The translations under genes and the position numbers were made by a program. Positions 1 to 6,918 of a stretch of DNA of 58,106 nucleotides are shown piece after piece. The notes beneath the pieces are model-generated. The model ran no database searches. It had not been told where the DNA came from and worked only from the letters and a program-made list of their open reading frames with translations. The first letter of the stretch is position 1. Every line of letters starts with the position of its first letter. Source of the DNA: a virus. The stretch lies in IMG/VR virus record IMGVR_UViG_3300035180_000411, positions 1-58,106 of that record; one strand, written 5' to 3'.

Positions 1-124
1 ACGTGTCACAAGATAAGATACTTGTTCTTATTGAGCAAGCCAATGATCCAAAAGACCGCGCGTTTCTGATCGTCCTCCAGCAGATCAACGAATCGCTGAT
101 CGCCAACACCCGTATCATCAACGA
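1..124. repeat. direct terminal repeat, left copy
   Basis: These 124 bases are identical to 57983-58106 at the other end of the window. The open reading frame that begins at 57952 continues through the repeat into position 365 without a shift, so the ends join into a circle of 57,982 bp. A repeat this short is what an assembler leaves on a circular or circularly permuted molecule; a true short terminal redundancy is also possible. Confidence 0.97.
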
Positions 125-365
125 AGTAGCGGAAAAACTCGACAACCACTTGACGGCTTATGAGGCCCACACAGAACGAGAGCAATTGCTGCTGAACCAA
201 GGCAAAGGGATGTGGCGAGTGGCGGCGAGATTGCTTGGGGGTATCCAAGCCATTGCCATTGTGCTCATAAGTTTCGCGTTCAACGAGATCGTCACTATCA
301 AGAAAGATGTCAGTGATATAAGCGCGTGGGTTAAGGTGCACGATGCGAAGGAGAAGGTACGATGA
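1..365 (+). CDS. single-TM lysis-cassette protein (XhlA-like layout), 3' part
   Basis: The reading frame begins in the previous turn of the circle at 57952. The protein has a charged helical N-terminal region, one hydrophobic segment (about residues 84-104 of the full protein, GGIQAIAIVLISFAFNEIV), then a charged tail. The layout recalls hemolysin XhlA-like holin accessory proteins, but no family signature proves it. It overlaps the holin gene by 4 bases (ATGA at 362) and heads the lysis cassette, so a role as holin partner or antiholin at the inner membrane is likely; that is inference from position. Confidence 0.75.
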   Translation, partial: VSQDKILVLIEQANDPKDRAFLIVLQQINESLIANTRIINEVAEKLDNHLTAYEAHTEREQLLLNQGKGMWRVAARLLGGIQAIAIVLISFAFNEIVTIKKDVSDISAWVKVHDAKEKVR

Positions 366-583
366 AACTCTATGCAGACTGGAAGAATCTTGTAATACAC
401 GCCTGGAGCGTGCGCTTCGCCCTGTTGACAGCGGCACTCAATGGGATGTTCATCTCCATTCCAGCATTCATGGGTATAATCGAGCCACGCTTGTTCGCGG
501 CTGTGACGGTTGCGCTTTCCGTTGCGGTAGTGATTTCTCGCCTGGTGCGTCAGCCAAAGACGTTGGGCGACGACGATGCCTGA
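362..583 (+). CDS. putative class II holin
   Basis: A 73-residue protein with two hydrophobic segments (about residues 19-40 and 43-62) separated by a short polar turn, and an acidic C-terminus (LGDDDA). Size, topology and position immediately before the endolysin fit a small two-TM holin that depolarises or perforates the inner membrane at lysis time. Because the endolysin carries a signal-anchor, a pinholin role is plausible. It starts at ATG 362 overlapping the previous stop, and its end overlaps the endolysin start by 8 bases. Confidence 0.75.
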   Translation: MKLYADWKNLVIHAWSVRFALLTAALNGMFISIPAFMGIIEPRLFAAVTVALSVAVVISRLVRQPKTLGDDDA

Positions 584-1073
584 CCAACCACGCATTCCTG
601 CATCGACATGGAAGACCGTCGGCGCAACGGCGGCTGTCATTGCGTCGCTTGCTGCTTATGAGGGTTACCGTGGCGCGGCCTACGACGACGGCGTGGGCGT
701 GCAGACAATAGGGTTTGGCACGACCCAAACCGTATCTGGGCCTGTCAAACGCGGGGATAAAACCGATCCTGTGCGTGCAGTGATAACCCTCCAGCGCGAT
801 GCAGACGCTCACGCTAAAGGTCTGGCTGGGTGCATTGGCGATGTGCCTCTTAGAAAGGGTGAGTGGGATGCTTATGTTTCGTGGGCTTATAACGTCGGTG
901 TTGGCAATGCTTGTCATTCCTCTCTAGTGAAGAAGCTCAAGCAGGCCCCACCAGATTATGCTGGTGCGTGCAAAGAATTGCTGAAATGGAATCGTGCTGG
1001 TGGTATGGAATCGTTTGGGCTTACCAAGCGCCGCCAGGCAGAATATAAAATGTGTGTAGGAGAACAGCCTTGA
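576..1073 (+). CDS. SAR endolysin, GH24 lysozyme
   Basis: A 165-residue muramidase of the T4/P22 lysozyme type. The catalytic pattern E-x8-D-x5-T is present at E29, D38 and T44 (YEGYRGAAYDDGVGVQTIGF). Residues about 12-27 form a weakly hydrophobic Ala/Val-rich segment typical of a signal-anchor-release domain, so the enzyme is probably exported by Sec, tethered and inactive, and freed when the holin collapses the membrane potential. Conserved GEWDAYVSWAYNVG and GLTKRRQAE segments support GH24. It sits between holin and spanin genes with overlaps at both ends. Confidence 0.93.
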   Translation: MPDQPRIPASTWKTVGATAAVIASLAAYEGYRGAAYDDGVGVQTIGFGTTQTVSGPVKRGDKTDPVRAVITLQRDADAHAKGLAGCIGDVPLRKGEWDAYVSWAYNVGVGNACHSSLVKKLKQAPPDYAGACKELLKWNRAGGMESFGLTKRRQAEYKMCVGEQP

Positions 1074-1606
1074 ACCCGTTACCAATCATCGCCGCTGTGC
1101 TGCTCTTTGCTTTGGGCTTGGCTTCCGGTTACACATGGGAGCACCGCGCAAAAGTAGCCGAGGTGTCAGCGCTCAAGGCCGATATAGCCAAGCGTGAAAC
1201 TGCCGCCGCCGAAGAAACCCGCCGCCGCATTGAAACGGCAAGTCATGCCGCCGATCAGGCGCTGGCCGAGCGCGATGCTCGCCTAACTGACCTAGAAACT
1301 ACCAACCGGAGACTCCGAAATGACATCAAAACCGCTACTACTGGCCGCACTTGCCTGTCTGCTGACGCTCGCGGCCTGCTCCAGCAATCCCCCGCTTTCG
1401 GTGTCAAGTTGCCCGCATCCTCCGGCAGCGCTGCTGCAGCCCCTGCCGCCGCTTCCACAAATACCAACGACAGCACGGACACCGACGTTGCAACCTGGAT
1501 CGTCGATGCCGCAGACCTCTACGAGCAGTGCAGGGCGCGTATTGACGCGCTGAGAGCGTGGGATAGTAATAACCAAGGAGAATCAAAATGGCAAAACCAA
1601 AACTAG
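1070..1606 (+). CDS. Rz-like inner-membrane spanin (i-spanin), TTG start
   Basis: N-terminal membrane anchor (PIIAAVLLFALGLASG) followed by a long Ala/Glu/Arg-rich coiled coil, the design of Rz i-spanins. The start is placed at TTG 1070: it overlaps the endolysin stop (TTGA), and an AGGAGA box lies just upstream. The in-frame ATG at 1052 would put charged MCRRTA residues before the anchor and has no good ribosome site. The product is 178 residues. It pairs with the lipoprotein encoded inside it (1320-1553) to bridge the periplasm and fuse the membranes in the last step of lysis. Confidence 0.85.
   Translation: MNPLPIIAAVLLFALGLASGYTWEHRAKVAEVSALKADIAKRETAAAEETRRRIETASHAADQALAERDARLTDLETTNRRLRNDIKTATTGRTCLSADARGLLQQSPAFGVKLPASSGSAAAAPAAASTNTNDSTDTDVATWIVDAADLYEQCRARIDALRAWDSNNQGESKWQNQN
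1320..1553 (+). CDS. Rz1-like outer-membrane lipoprotein spanin, nested in Rz
   Basis: A 77-residue reading frame wholly inside the Rz gene in another frame. It has a lipoprotein signal peptide with lipobox LAAC (Cys20) and a short proline-rich mature part (PPLSVSSCPHPPAALLQPLP). Prolines and an embedded position are hallmarks of Rz1 o-spanins, which are lipidated at the outer membrane and bind the Rz C-terminus. The ATG follows a purine-rich GGAGACTCCGAA stretch. Confidence 0.87.
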   Translation: MTSKPLLLAALACLLTLAACSSNPPLSVSSCPHPPAALLQPLPPLPQIPTTARTPTLQPGSSMPQTSTSSAGRVLTR

Positions 1607-1752
1607 GTTCTGGTAAGCGCTTCGCTTCGCTTGAAAAAACTCTGTCTAAGAAAGGTGCGGAAGACCCTGCCGGGTTGGCTGCAGCTATTGGTCGCAATAA
1701 ATACGGCAACGAGAAGTTTCAGAAACTTTCTGCCAACGGTAAGAAGAAGTAA
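1588..1752 (+). CDS. small basic conserved phage protein
   Basis: A 54-residue Lys/Gly-rich protein beginning MAKPKLGSGKRFASLEK and ending in GKKK. The ATG at 1588 follows an AAGGAG box (1574-1579) and the gene overlaps the end of Rz by 19 bases. Short basic proteins of this design occur in many phage late regions. Function unknown; nucleic acid or virion association is only a guess from charge. A second short basic protein is encoded at 12963-13154. Confidence 0.8.
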   Translation: MAKPKLGSGKRFASLEKTLSKKGAEDPAGLAAAIGRNKYGNEKFQKLSANGKKK

Positions 1753-1797
1753 GGTTTCATGATATACTCGTCGTATCAATCTGTTAGGCTGTCGTAA

Positions 1798-3000
1798 ATG
1801 CAGACTAGCTCTATCAAAACGCTACGTACCTTCGATGGGCTGAATAATGTTTCAGACCCTATGCGTGGGACCGGGGTGGGAACTGATCAGAAGCGTACAT
1901 GGTCCTGGTGTTCTATCGCGGACAATGTTGATTTTACAAACTCGCACGGAGTGGCGTTGCGTGAAGGGTACACGTCTCACGTTGCTGCGACGCGCATCAC
2001 CGGATCGTACAGCTCCTTCGATTACAGCAAGTTCTACATCATCGACGCTGGGACGCTTAAACGGGTAAACGCTGACGGTACGACTACCTCTCTGTACGGT
2101 ATCCTTACAGGCACTGCTCATTGGAGCGAGCAGAACGATATCGTTTATCTTTCCTGCGGTGCTGACAAGCTACTGATTAAGCCGGATAACACCGTCGCAC
2201 GGTGGGGTGTGCCCGCTCCTTCACAGCCAGATATAGCAGATTCTAGCGGCAGGCTGTTTGCCGGATTCTACCAAGCGGTTCTCACTTACACAGATTCGAC
2301 AGGGCGTGAGGGCGGAGCTAGTCCCGCAGTAGGCGTACAAGTCTTGGACGGCGGTTTTACACTCAGCAACATTCCGCTGCTCGCTGGCTATACCACACAA
2401 CTTTACGTGACTGAGGCTGACGGTACGGTGTTCTACCACGTAGACAGGGTATTGACAGACTCCTACACGGTTACAAGTCTGCCGCTTGGTCCTGAGCTTA
2501 CTACGCAGTTCTTGGACGAGCCATCTGAGAATGGTAGCTACATTGCCTTTTTGGGCGCCAACGCCTACATGGCGGAGTACATCCCGGAAATCGACCAAAC
2601 AGTAGTCTGGTTCAGCGCCGAGTTTGGATATCATCTGTTTAACCTGAACAGTGACTATTTCGTTGTCCCTGGGGAAGTAACACAGATGTATGGTGCGGGG
2701 GTTGGGCTGGTTATCACTACACAGAATCGTGTGTTTGCGTATAATGACGACAAGCTCGTTCAGCTCGCAGAATACGGCGCCGTTCACGGTCAGCATGCTG
2801 ACCTAGGTCCAGACGGGTTGATCTACTTCTGGACTAAGCGCGGTCTGTGCTGCGCAATGCCTTTCAAGAACATGACAGAGCTAAATGTTAGCGTAGCCCC
2901 CGGTGTACAGGCAGGGGGCGGAATCATCGAACGCGGCGGTTACAGGAAGTACGTCGCGGTAATCCATCAGGGCGGCGACGCCTACAACGCAAGGAGTTAA
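1798..3000 (+). CDS. virion structural protein, beta-propeller-like
   Basis: A 400-residue protein with many short beta-strand-like segments and repeated aromatic/glycine turns (ALREGYTSH, LLIKPDNTVARWG, DLGPDGLIYFWTKRGL), which suggests a propeller or tail-hub fold like that of podovirus tail-stabilisation proteins. The N-terminal ductus TLRTFDGLNNVSDPM pattern is common in phage structural proteins that begin a tail module. It opens the tail region after the lysis cassette. The family cannot be named from sequence alone; a structural role is well supported by context. Confidence 0.65.
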   Translation: MQTSSIKTLRTFDGLNNVSDPMRGTGVGTDQKRTWSWCSIADNVDFTNSHGVALREGYTSHVAATRITGSYSSFDYSKFYIIDAGTLKRVNADGTTTSLYGILTGTAHWSEQNDIVYLSCGADKLLIKPDNTVARWGVPAPSQPDIADSSGRLFAGFYQAVLTYTDSTGREGGASPAVGVQVLDGGFTLSNIPLLAGYTTQLYVTEADGTVFYHVDRVLTDSYTVTSLPLGPELTTQFLDEPSENGSYIAFLGANAYMAEYIPEIDQTVVWFSAEFGYHLFNLNSDYFVVPGEVTQMYGAGVGLVITTQNRVFAYNDDKLVQLAEYGAVHGQHADLGPDGLIYFWTKRGLCCAMPFKNMTELNVSVAPGVQAGGGIIERGGYRKYVAVIHQGGDAYNARS

Positions 3001-3004
3001 CACT

Positions 3005-3457
3005 ATGACCACACGAGCTTCCACAGGGGCGCGCAACAAAATGCTCGACGGCGGCGCGTCCGGCGGGCTGAAAGCCTCGCTAGCGCTTGGCGCGATTAAC
3101 ATATACTCTGGCCCCCAACCACTTTCCGCGGATACCGGGGCAACTGGGACTTTGCTTGGCACGGTGTCAATTGACGGTCTCGGCGTTACCGGCTTGACGT
3201 TCGATGCGGCAGTCGATGGCGTGCTATCAAAAGCGGCAGCGGAAACGTGGAAATTCGTCGGGGTGGCTGCCGGCACCGCTGGGTGGTGTCGGTTCTACCC
3301 CGCTGGCGGAAACCCCGCTGTTCTGTCTACCACTGAATCGCGCGTTGACATGGCGATTGCCTCTAGCGGCTCCGACGTGAGTCTTAGCAACATCAGCATT
3401 ACCGTCGGTGCACCTGTCACGGTAGATATCTACCAAATCACATTGCCTTCAGCCTAA
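3005..3457 (+). CDS. virion protein, paralogue A of a tandem pair
   Basis: A 150-residue Gly/Ala/Thr-rich beta protein. It shares an ordered set of motifs with the next gene: a T/S-TG-RNK-LD start, IxIYSG, ATGTLL or VTGTLL, GLTFDAA, SKAxAETW, AGTAG or TGTAG, LSTTExR, and a C-terminal VDIY or IDYY strand. The two are a tandem duplication of one structural module, probably a tail or decoration subunit. It begins four bases after the previous gene ends. Confidence 0.72.
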   Translation: MTTRASTGARNKMLDGGASGGLKASLALGAINIYSGPQPLSADTGATGTLLGTVSIDGLGVTGLTFDAAVDGVLSKAAAETWKFVGVAAGTAGWCRFYPAGGNPAVLSTTESRVDMAIASSGSDVSLSNISITVGAPVTVDIYQITLPSA

Positions 3458-3469
3458 AGGAGATAAATC

Positions 3470-3910
3470 ATGGCGTTCAAAGAATCTACTGGACTTCGTA
3501 ACAAGAGCCTTGACACTGCTCCACTGCGCACCATTTTGAATCTTGGCTTTATCAAGATTTATTCCGGCGCAGCCCCAGCGACCGCCGACGCGGCTGTTAC
3601 AGGCACGCTGCTGTGCACCATTTCCAACGCGAGCACTGCGACCGGGTTGACGTTCGACGCGGCGGCTGCAAACGGAGCCATTTCCAAGGCAAGTGCTGAA
3701 ACGTGGTCTGGCGTTAACGCTGCAACGGGCACTGCAGGCTACTACCGCTTTGTTGCGCCGGGCGATACAGGCGCGTTGAGTACGACTGAGGCGCGGCTCC
3801 AAGGCGACGTCGGCACGGCTGGTAAAGAGCTGAATTTATCCTCGGTCAATCTGACATCAGGCGCGACTCAGACAATTGACTACTACGTGTACGCACGGCC
3901 GACGCTGTAA
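3470..3910 (+). CDS. virion protein, paralogue B of a tandem pair
   Basis: A 146-residue homologue of the preceding gene, with matching IKIYSG, TGTLL, TGLTFDAA, SKASAETW and LSTTEAR segments in the same order. An AAAGGAGA ribosome site precedes ATG 3470. Divergence between the copies is considerable, so the duplication is old. Probably a structural component of the tail or capsid surface. Confidence 0.73.
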   Translation: MAFKESTGLRNKSLDTAPLRTILNLGFIKIYSGAAPATADAAVTGTLLCTISNASTATGLTFDAAAANGAISKASAETWSGVNAATGTAGYYRFVAPGDTGALSTTEARLQGDVGTAGKELNLSSVNLTSGATQTIDYYVYARPTL

Positions 3911-3914
3911 GTAG

Positions 3915-4355
3915 ATGCCGATACTGATAGAACAGACAGTATGGAACAACCCGTGGGACGGGGGTGACGTACTCGTTGCGGCGAGCGTTTCCAACGTCGC
4001 TGGGACGTTGAATCCTACGCCCCCTGCGGCGGGGTGGCAGGTCGGGTATCGACCCGCTACTGTAGACTTTTACATACACGTGCCCACTGCGTCGGCTGCG
4101 TATTTTGCCACAATATATATTGACGATGGCATAGGCCCCCTAGGGCATGCGATTAACAGGCCGTTGACTAGCGCCGGAACCACCCGGATCAGCGTCGCCC
4201 TGACTTTCACCAGCGCAGACATTTCAGGCGCGCAGTTGGTCATCAGCGACGGCGGTGGGGCTGTGGTGGACGGCGTTGCTTACCTGCACGGCATAGAGTT
4301 CCCGATTAACCTGTTCTGGACTTCCTTGGATGGCTGCGTGGAGTCGGCTGGGTGA
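3915..4355 (+). CDS. putative virion structural protein
   Basis: A 146-residue beta-rich protein (VDFYIHVPTASAAYFATIYI; GAQLVISDGGGAVVDGVAYL) resembling a jelly-roll or carbohydrate-binding appendage domain. Not assigned to a named family. It overlaps the next gene by 4 bases (GTGA), so it is probably translated with the large appendage protein that follows. Confidence 0.65.
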   Translation: MPILIEQTVWNNPWDGGDVLVAASVSNVAGTLNPTPPAAGWQVGYRPATVDFYIHVPTASAAYFATIYIDDGIGPLGHAINRPLTSAGTTRISVALTFTSADISGAQLVISDGGGAVVDGVAYLHGIEFPINLFWTSLDGCVESAG

Positions 4356-6712
4356 TTACTCATAAGATCGTCGAGACTCCTGAAGCGGCGGTGTATACCC
4401 CGTTCGCGCTGTCCAAGCTGCGCTGGATGGCTAATAACATCAAGTACACCGCGGTGCAGACGTTTATCGTAGGAGACGTGACCATTCGGCTGGAGCACAA
4501 CCCCTCGTGCGGATACCAGATTGCTCGGCTATCCGGGGGCGTAGGTGTCAAGTACGAGTTTTTCACCAGCGATGCGCGGCATTACCCGTTTGATGCGAAG
4601 TATTGCTACGGCCATGCGACCAACGTGCGGATTGGGCAAACAACGCTGTCAGCGAAAATGGCTGCCTCGTGGGACGAACTCAACGGGGCGCCGTTATACA
4701 ACCCGCCTACGCACATATCTGCTGAGGCGGTTGCGAGGTGGGTAGGGGCTGATGCCTACAATGACCAGAAAGTCGCGTTCGTGCAGAACTACACGACTAC
4801 GTTGTCGGCGGATGGAAAGATATCGCTGCACTACACGACTGTTCCAACTACGGGGCGGTATATACTCCCAAGTTACCCAAATAACTCGGGCGCGATGTTC
4901 GAATTTCTGCCGTCCAACGAGGACTCCGAGGATTACGGGTGGGATGTCCGAAACCCCGTGTTCCGGGAAGGAAAGCTATTTTCCGAGCTGCAGCCGCAGT
5001 TGCCAGCTCCGTACTGGTGGAGGCGAGGGACCGTTATTCTGGCGAAGGATGCTGATGGAGCAACTCATCCGATCACCGTGGTCACGGACGCGATGAGCAA
5101 CTTCCATTTCTTCCGCACTACGTTGGCTGACAAGTACACCGTGGGCCACCAGCTATACAACGGGCGGCTCGTCCCGGCCAGTTGCCGCGTGACCGTCTCC
5201 GCTTCGTCGTTCTTGCCCTCTTGGGTCGAGATTCCGACGATAAACACGATGGGGCCGCCAATATCTTTCCTCCCGGACAGCCCTCTCACGTCAATAATAT
5301 TCCCCACCACCCCTCAATTTGCGCACTCCCCAGACACTTCCTTACCTGGCGAGGATGTGTGGAAAGGCAGCGCCAATACCGACGATATACTCCAGCGCAA
5401 CTCCTACTTGTGGGTATTCAATTCTGACGGTAGCGCCGCATCGGCCATTGTCCACAGCAACAAGGGGGCGGTTAAATACAACCCAGGGGGCGGCGCCAAT
5501 ATGTTCGCGGACAACCCCGCCAACGTGGAGGCTAAAGTTATGCGCTGGGGATACCCTAACGTCTGGATCAGGCACGATACGGAAGCCGCTGACGCCGCGT
5601 TCTTCGCCGCACATGGAGGGCTTGAGACGCTTCAGGTGCGTGTGCGCGGGCTGCTGAGCGTGAGCATCGCAGTATCCATCACGGGCACTGGTCCGACGGA
5701 CTTCACGGTGTCGATCACCCCCACGCTCGAATTGCAGGATCGCTGGTACATGGACGTGGCCTATGCGATGCACCAGCCGAAGCTGGTTGCCAAAGGCGTA
5801 CATCGTGACGAGCTACTGACGACTGAGCTAGAGCTATTCACCGCCTTTGCCCCTTACGGAATATCTGGCCGCCCAACTGCCTCGAAGTTTAACTGCGTGC
5901 CAGTTGCCACAGTCAGAAACACTACGCTGGGGGCAGACTCCGCACCGCTGCTACGTTGGGGGCTGTCGAGGGGGGTGGGTGGGTCGAGTGACTTCCTTGT
6001 AGGTGTCACAGTAGGCACTTCCGACATGAACGGAATTACCACGTACCAAGGCGTGCTTGTTGTCACAGAGTTCGAGGCACTTCCCCAGTCATGCTACATG
6101 CGGCGCTTTTCTGCTAGTGACCTCAAGGCACTGGCCTTCGTCACAGTGGACGACGCTTTCGGCCCAGCCGTCACCGAGACGAGCGGCCTGCGGCTATTCA
6201 TGTTTGGCGAAGAGGTATCCTCGGCGGGTTCCCCACCCCCGGCGGAACAGTACGGAGCACCGAATCTCGCCGCGACCCCGATGGAAGAGCCCTCGTACCC
6301 GATGCCGGGGGACCTGTCCCCGGCGGAACAGTACGGAGCACCGAATCTCGCCGCGTCCCCGGTGAAAGTGGCTGTGTTTCCATCGACCGATACGGTGCTC
6401 GGCGGCTACCCGGCGTATGCTGCGTACTCAGAGTTGGGGCGCCTGATGACGGGCGAGGTTGACCTGTCGGTACTCAACGTACACCCGGACGGGCACTACT
6501 CGGTGTACGTGCACTCCGTGGCCATTCCGGACGTGGTGCTGGACGAGATTGCGTACTGCACCACGAAGGCTGACGGGAGCGTGGCGTACCGGCGCACTAC
6601 ACACCGCGCGATGTTCAACGCGGCGTTTAAGCAGTCAAGGACGTATGCGGACTACCAATACGGAGCCGTTTACGGAGTGGGTGGGTTTGCAACAGCAGGA
6701 ATGTGGCTATGA
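4352..6712 (+). CDS. large tail/appendage protein, GTG start
   Basis: A 786-residue protein starting at a GTG that overlaps the previous stop. It is beta-rich and contains a proline-rich hinge near residues 625-675 in which PAEQYGAPNLAA occurs twice, encoded by the direct repeats at 6237-6274 and 6318-6355. Lacking a known motif, it is called structural by position among tail genes. It could be a receptor-recognition or baseplate-type protein. It ends in ATGA overlap with the next gene. Confidence 0.6.
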   Translation: MITHKIVETPEAAVYTPFALSKLRWMANNIKYTAVQTFIVGDVTIRLEHNPSCGYQIARLSGGVGVKYEFFTSDARHYPFDAKYCYGHATNVRIGQTTLSAKMAASWDELNGAPLYNPPTHISAEAVARWVGADAYNDQKVAFVQNYTTTLSADGKISLHYTTVPTTGRYILPSYPNNSGAMFEFLPSNEDSEDYGWDVRNPVFREGKLFSELQPQLPAPYWWRRGTVILAKDADGATHPITVVTDAMSNFHFFRTTLADKYTVGHQLYNGRLVPASCRVTVSASSFLPSWVEIPTINTMGPPISFLPDSPLTSIIFPTTPQFAHSPDTSLPGEDVWKGSANTDDILQRNSYLWVFNSDGSAASAIVHSNKGAVKYNPGGGANMFADNPANVEAKVMRWGYPNVWIRHDTEAADAAFFAAHGGLETLQVRVRGLLSVSIAVSITGTGPTDFTVSITPTLELQDRWYMDVAYAMHQPKLVAKGVHRDELLTTELELFTAFAPYGISGRPTASKFNCVPVATVRNTTLGADSAPLLRWGLSRGVGGSSDFLVGVTVGTSDMNGITTYQGVLVVTEFEALPQSCYMRRFSASDLKALAFVTVDDAFGPAVTETSGLRLFMFGEEVSSAGSPPPAEQYGAPNLAATPMEEPSYPMPGDLSPAEQYGAPNLAASPVKVAVFPSTDTVLGGYPAYAAYSELGRLMTGEVDLSVLNVHPDGHYSVYVHSVAIPDVVLDEIAYCTTKADGSVAYRRTTHRAMFNAAFKQSRTYADYQYGAVYGVGGFATAGMWL
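6237..6355. repeat. 38-bp in-frame direct repeat pair (6237-6274, 6318-6355)
   Basis: Two identical 38-base segments lie 81 bases (27 codons) apart inside the appendage gene; similarity continues past them with one mismatch. The spacing keeps frame, so recombination would remove or add 27 residues of a proline-rich linker. Confidence 0.9.
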
Positions 6713-6918
6713 CGACACTTACAAAAACCAAACTCACCACATACGTGCCGGGCAGTCCCGGCGTGCCCGGTAACCCCGGAAGCCCCGCCGTGCCGAGCGT
6801 CTGTACGGTACTTGTGCCGATAATCGACCTCTCGTCCCCGCAACTGATGTGCAACTGGGGACTAGACGGCTTCGGCGTTCGTAGATACCTGTGCGTGCCT
6901 ACAGGGTGGAGGGTATGA
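6709..6918 (+). CDS. small collagen-like protein
   Basis: A 69-residue product from ATG 6709, which overlaps the preceding stop (ATGA). It contains a short Pro/Gly repeat, VPGSPGVPGNPGSPAVPS, of collagen character. Such patches act as trimerising stalks in phage tail proteins. The following gene also opens with a Pro/Val repeat (IPAVPPTPAVPPT), so the two may be pieces of one fibre or may have split from a longer ancestor. Confidence 0.65.
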   Translation: MTTLTKTKLTTYVPGSPGVPGNPGSPAVPSVCTVLVPIIDLSSPQLMCNWGLDGFGVRRYLCVPTGWRV

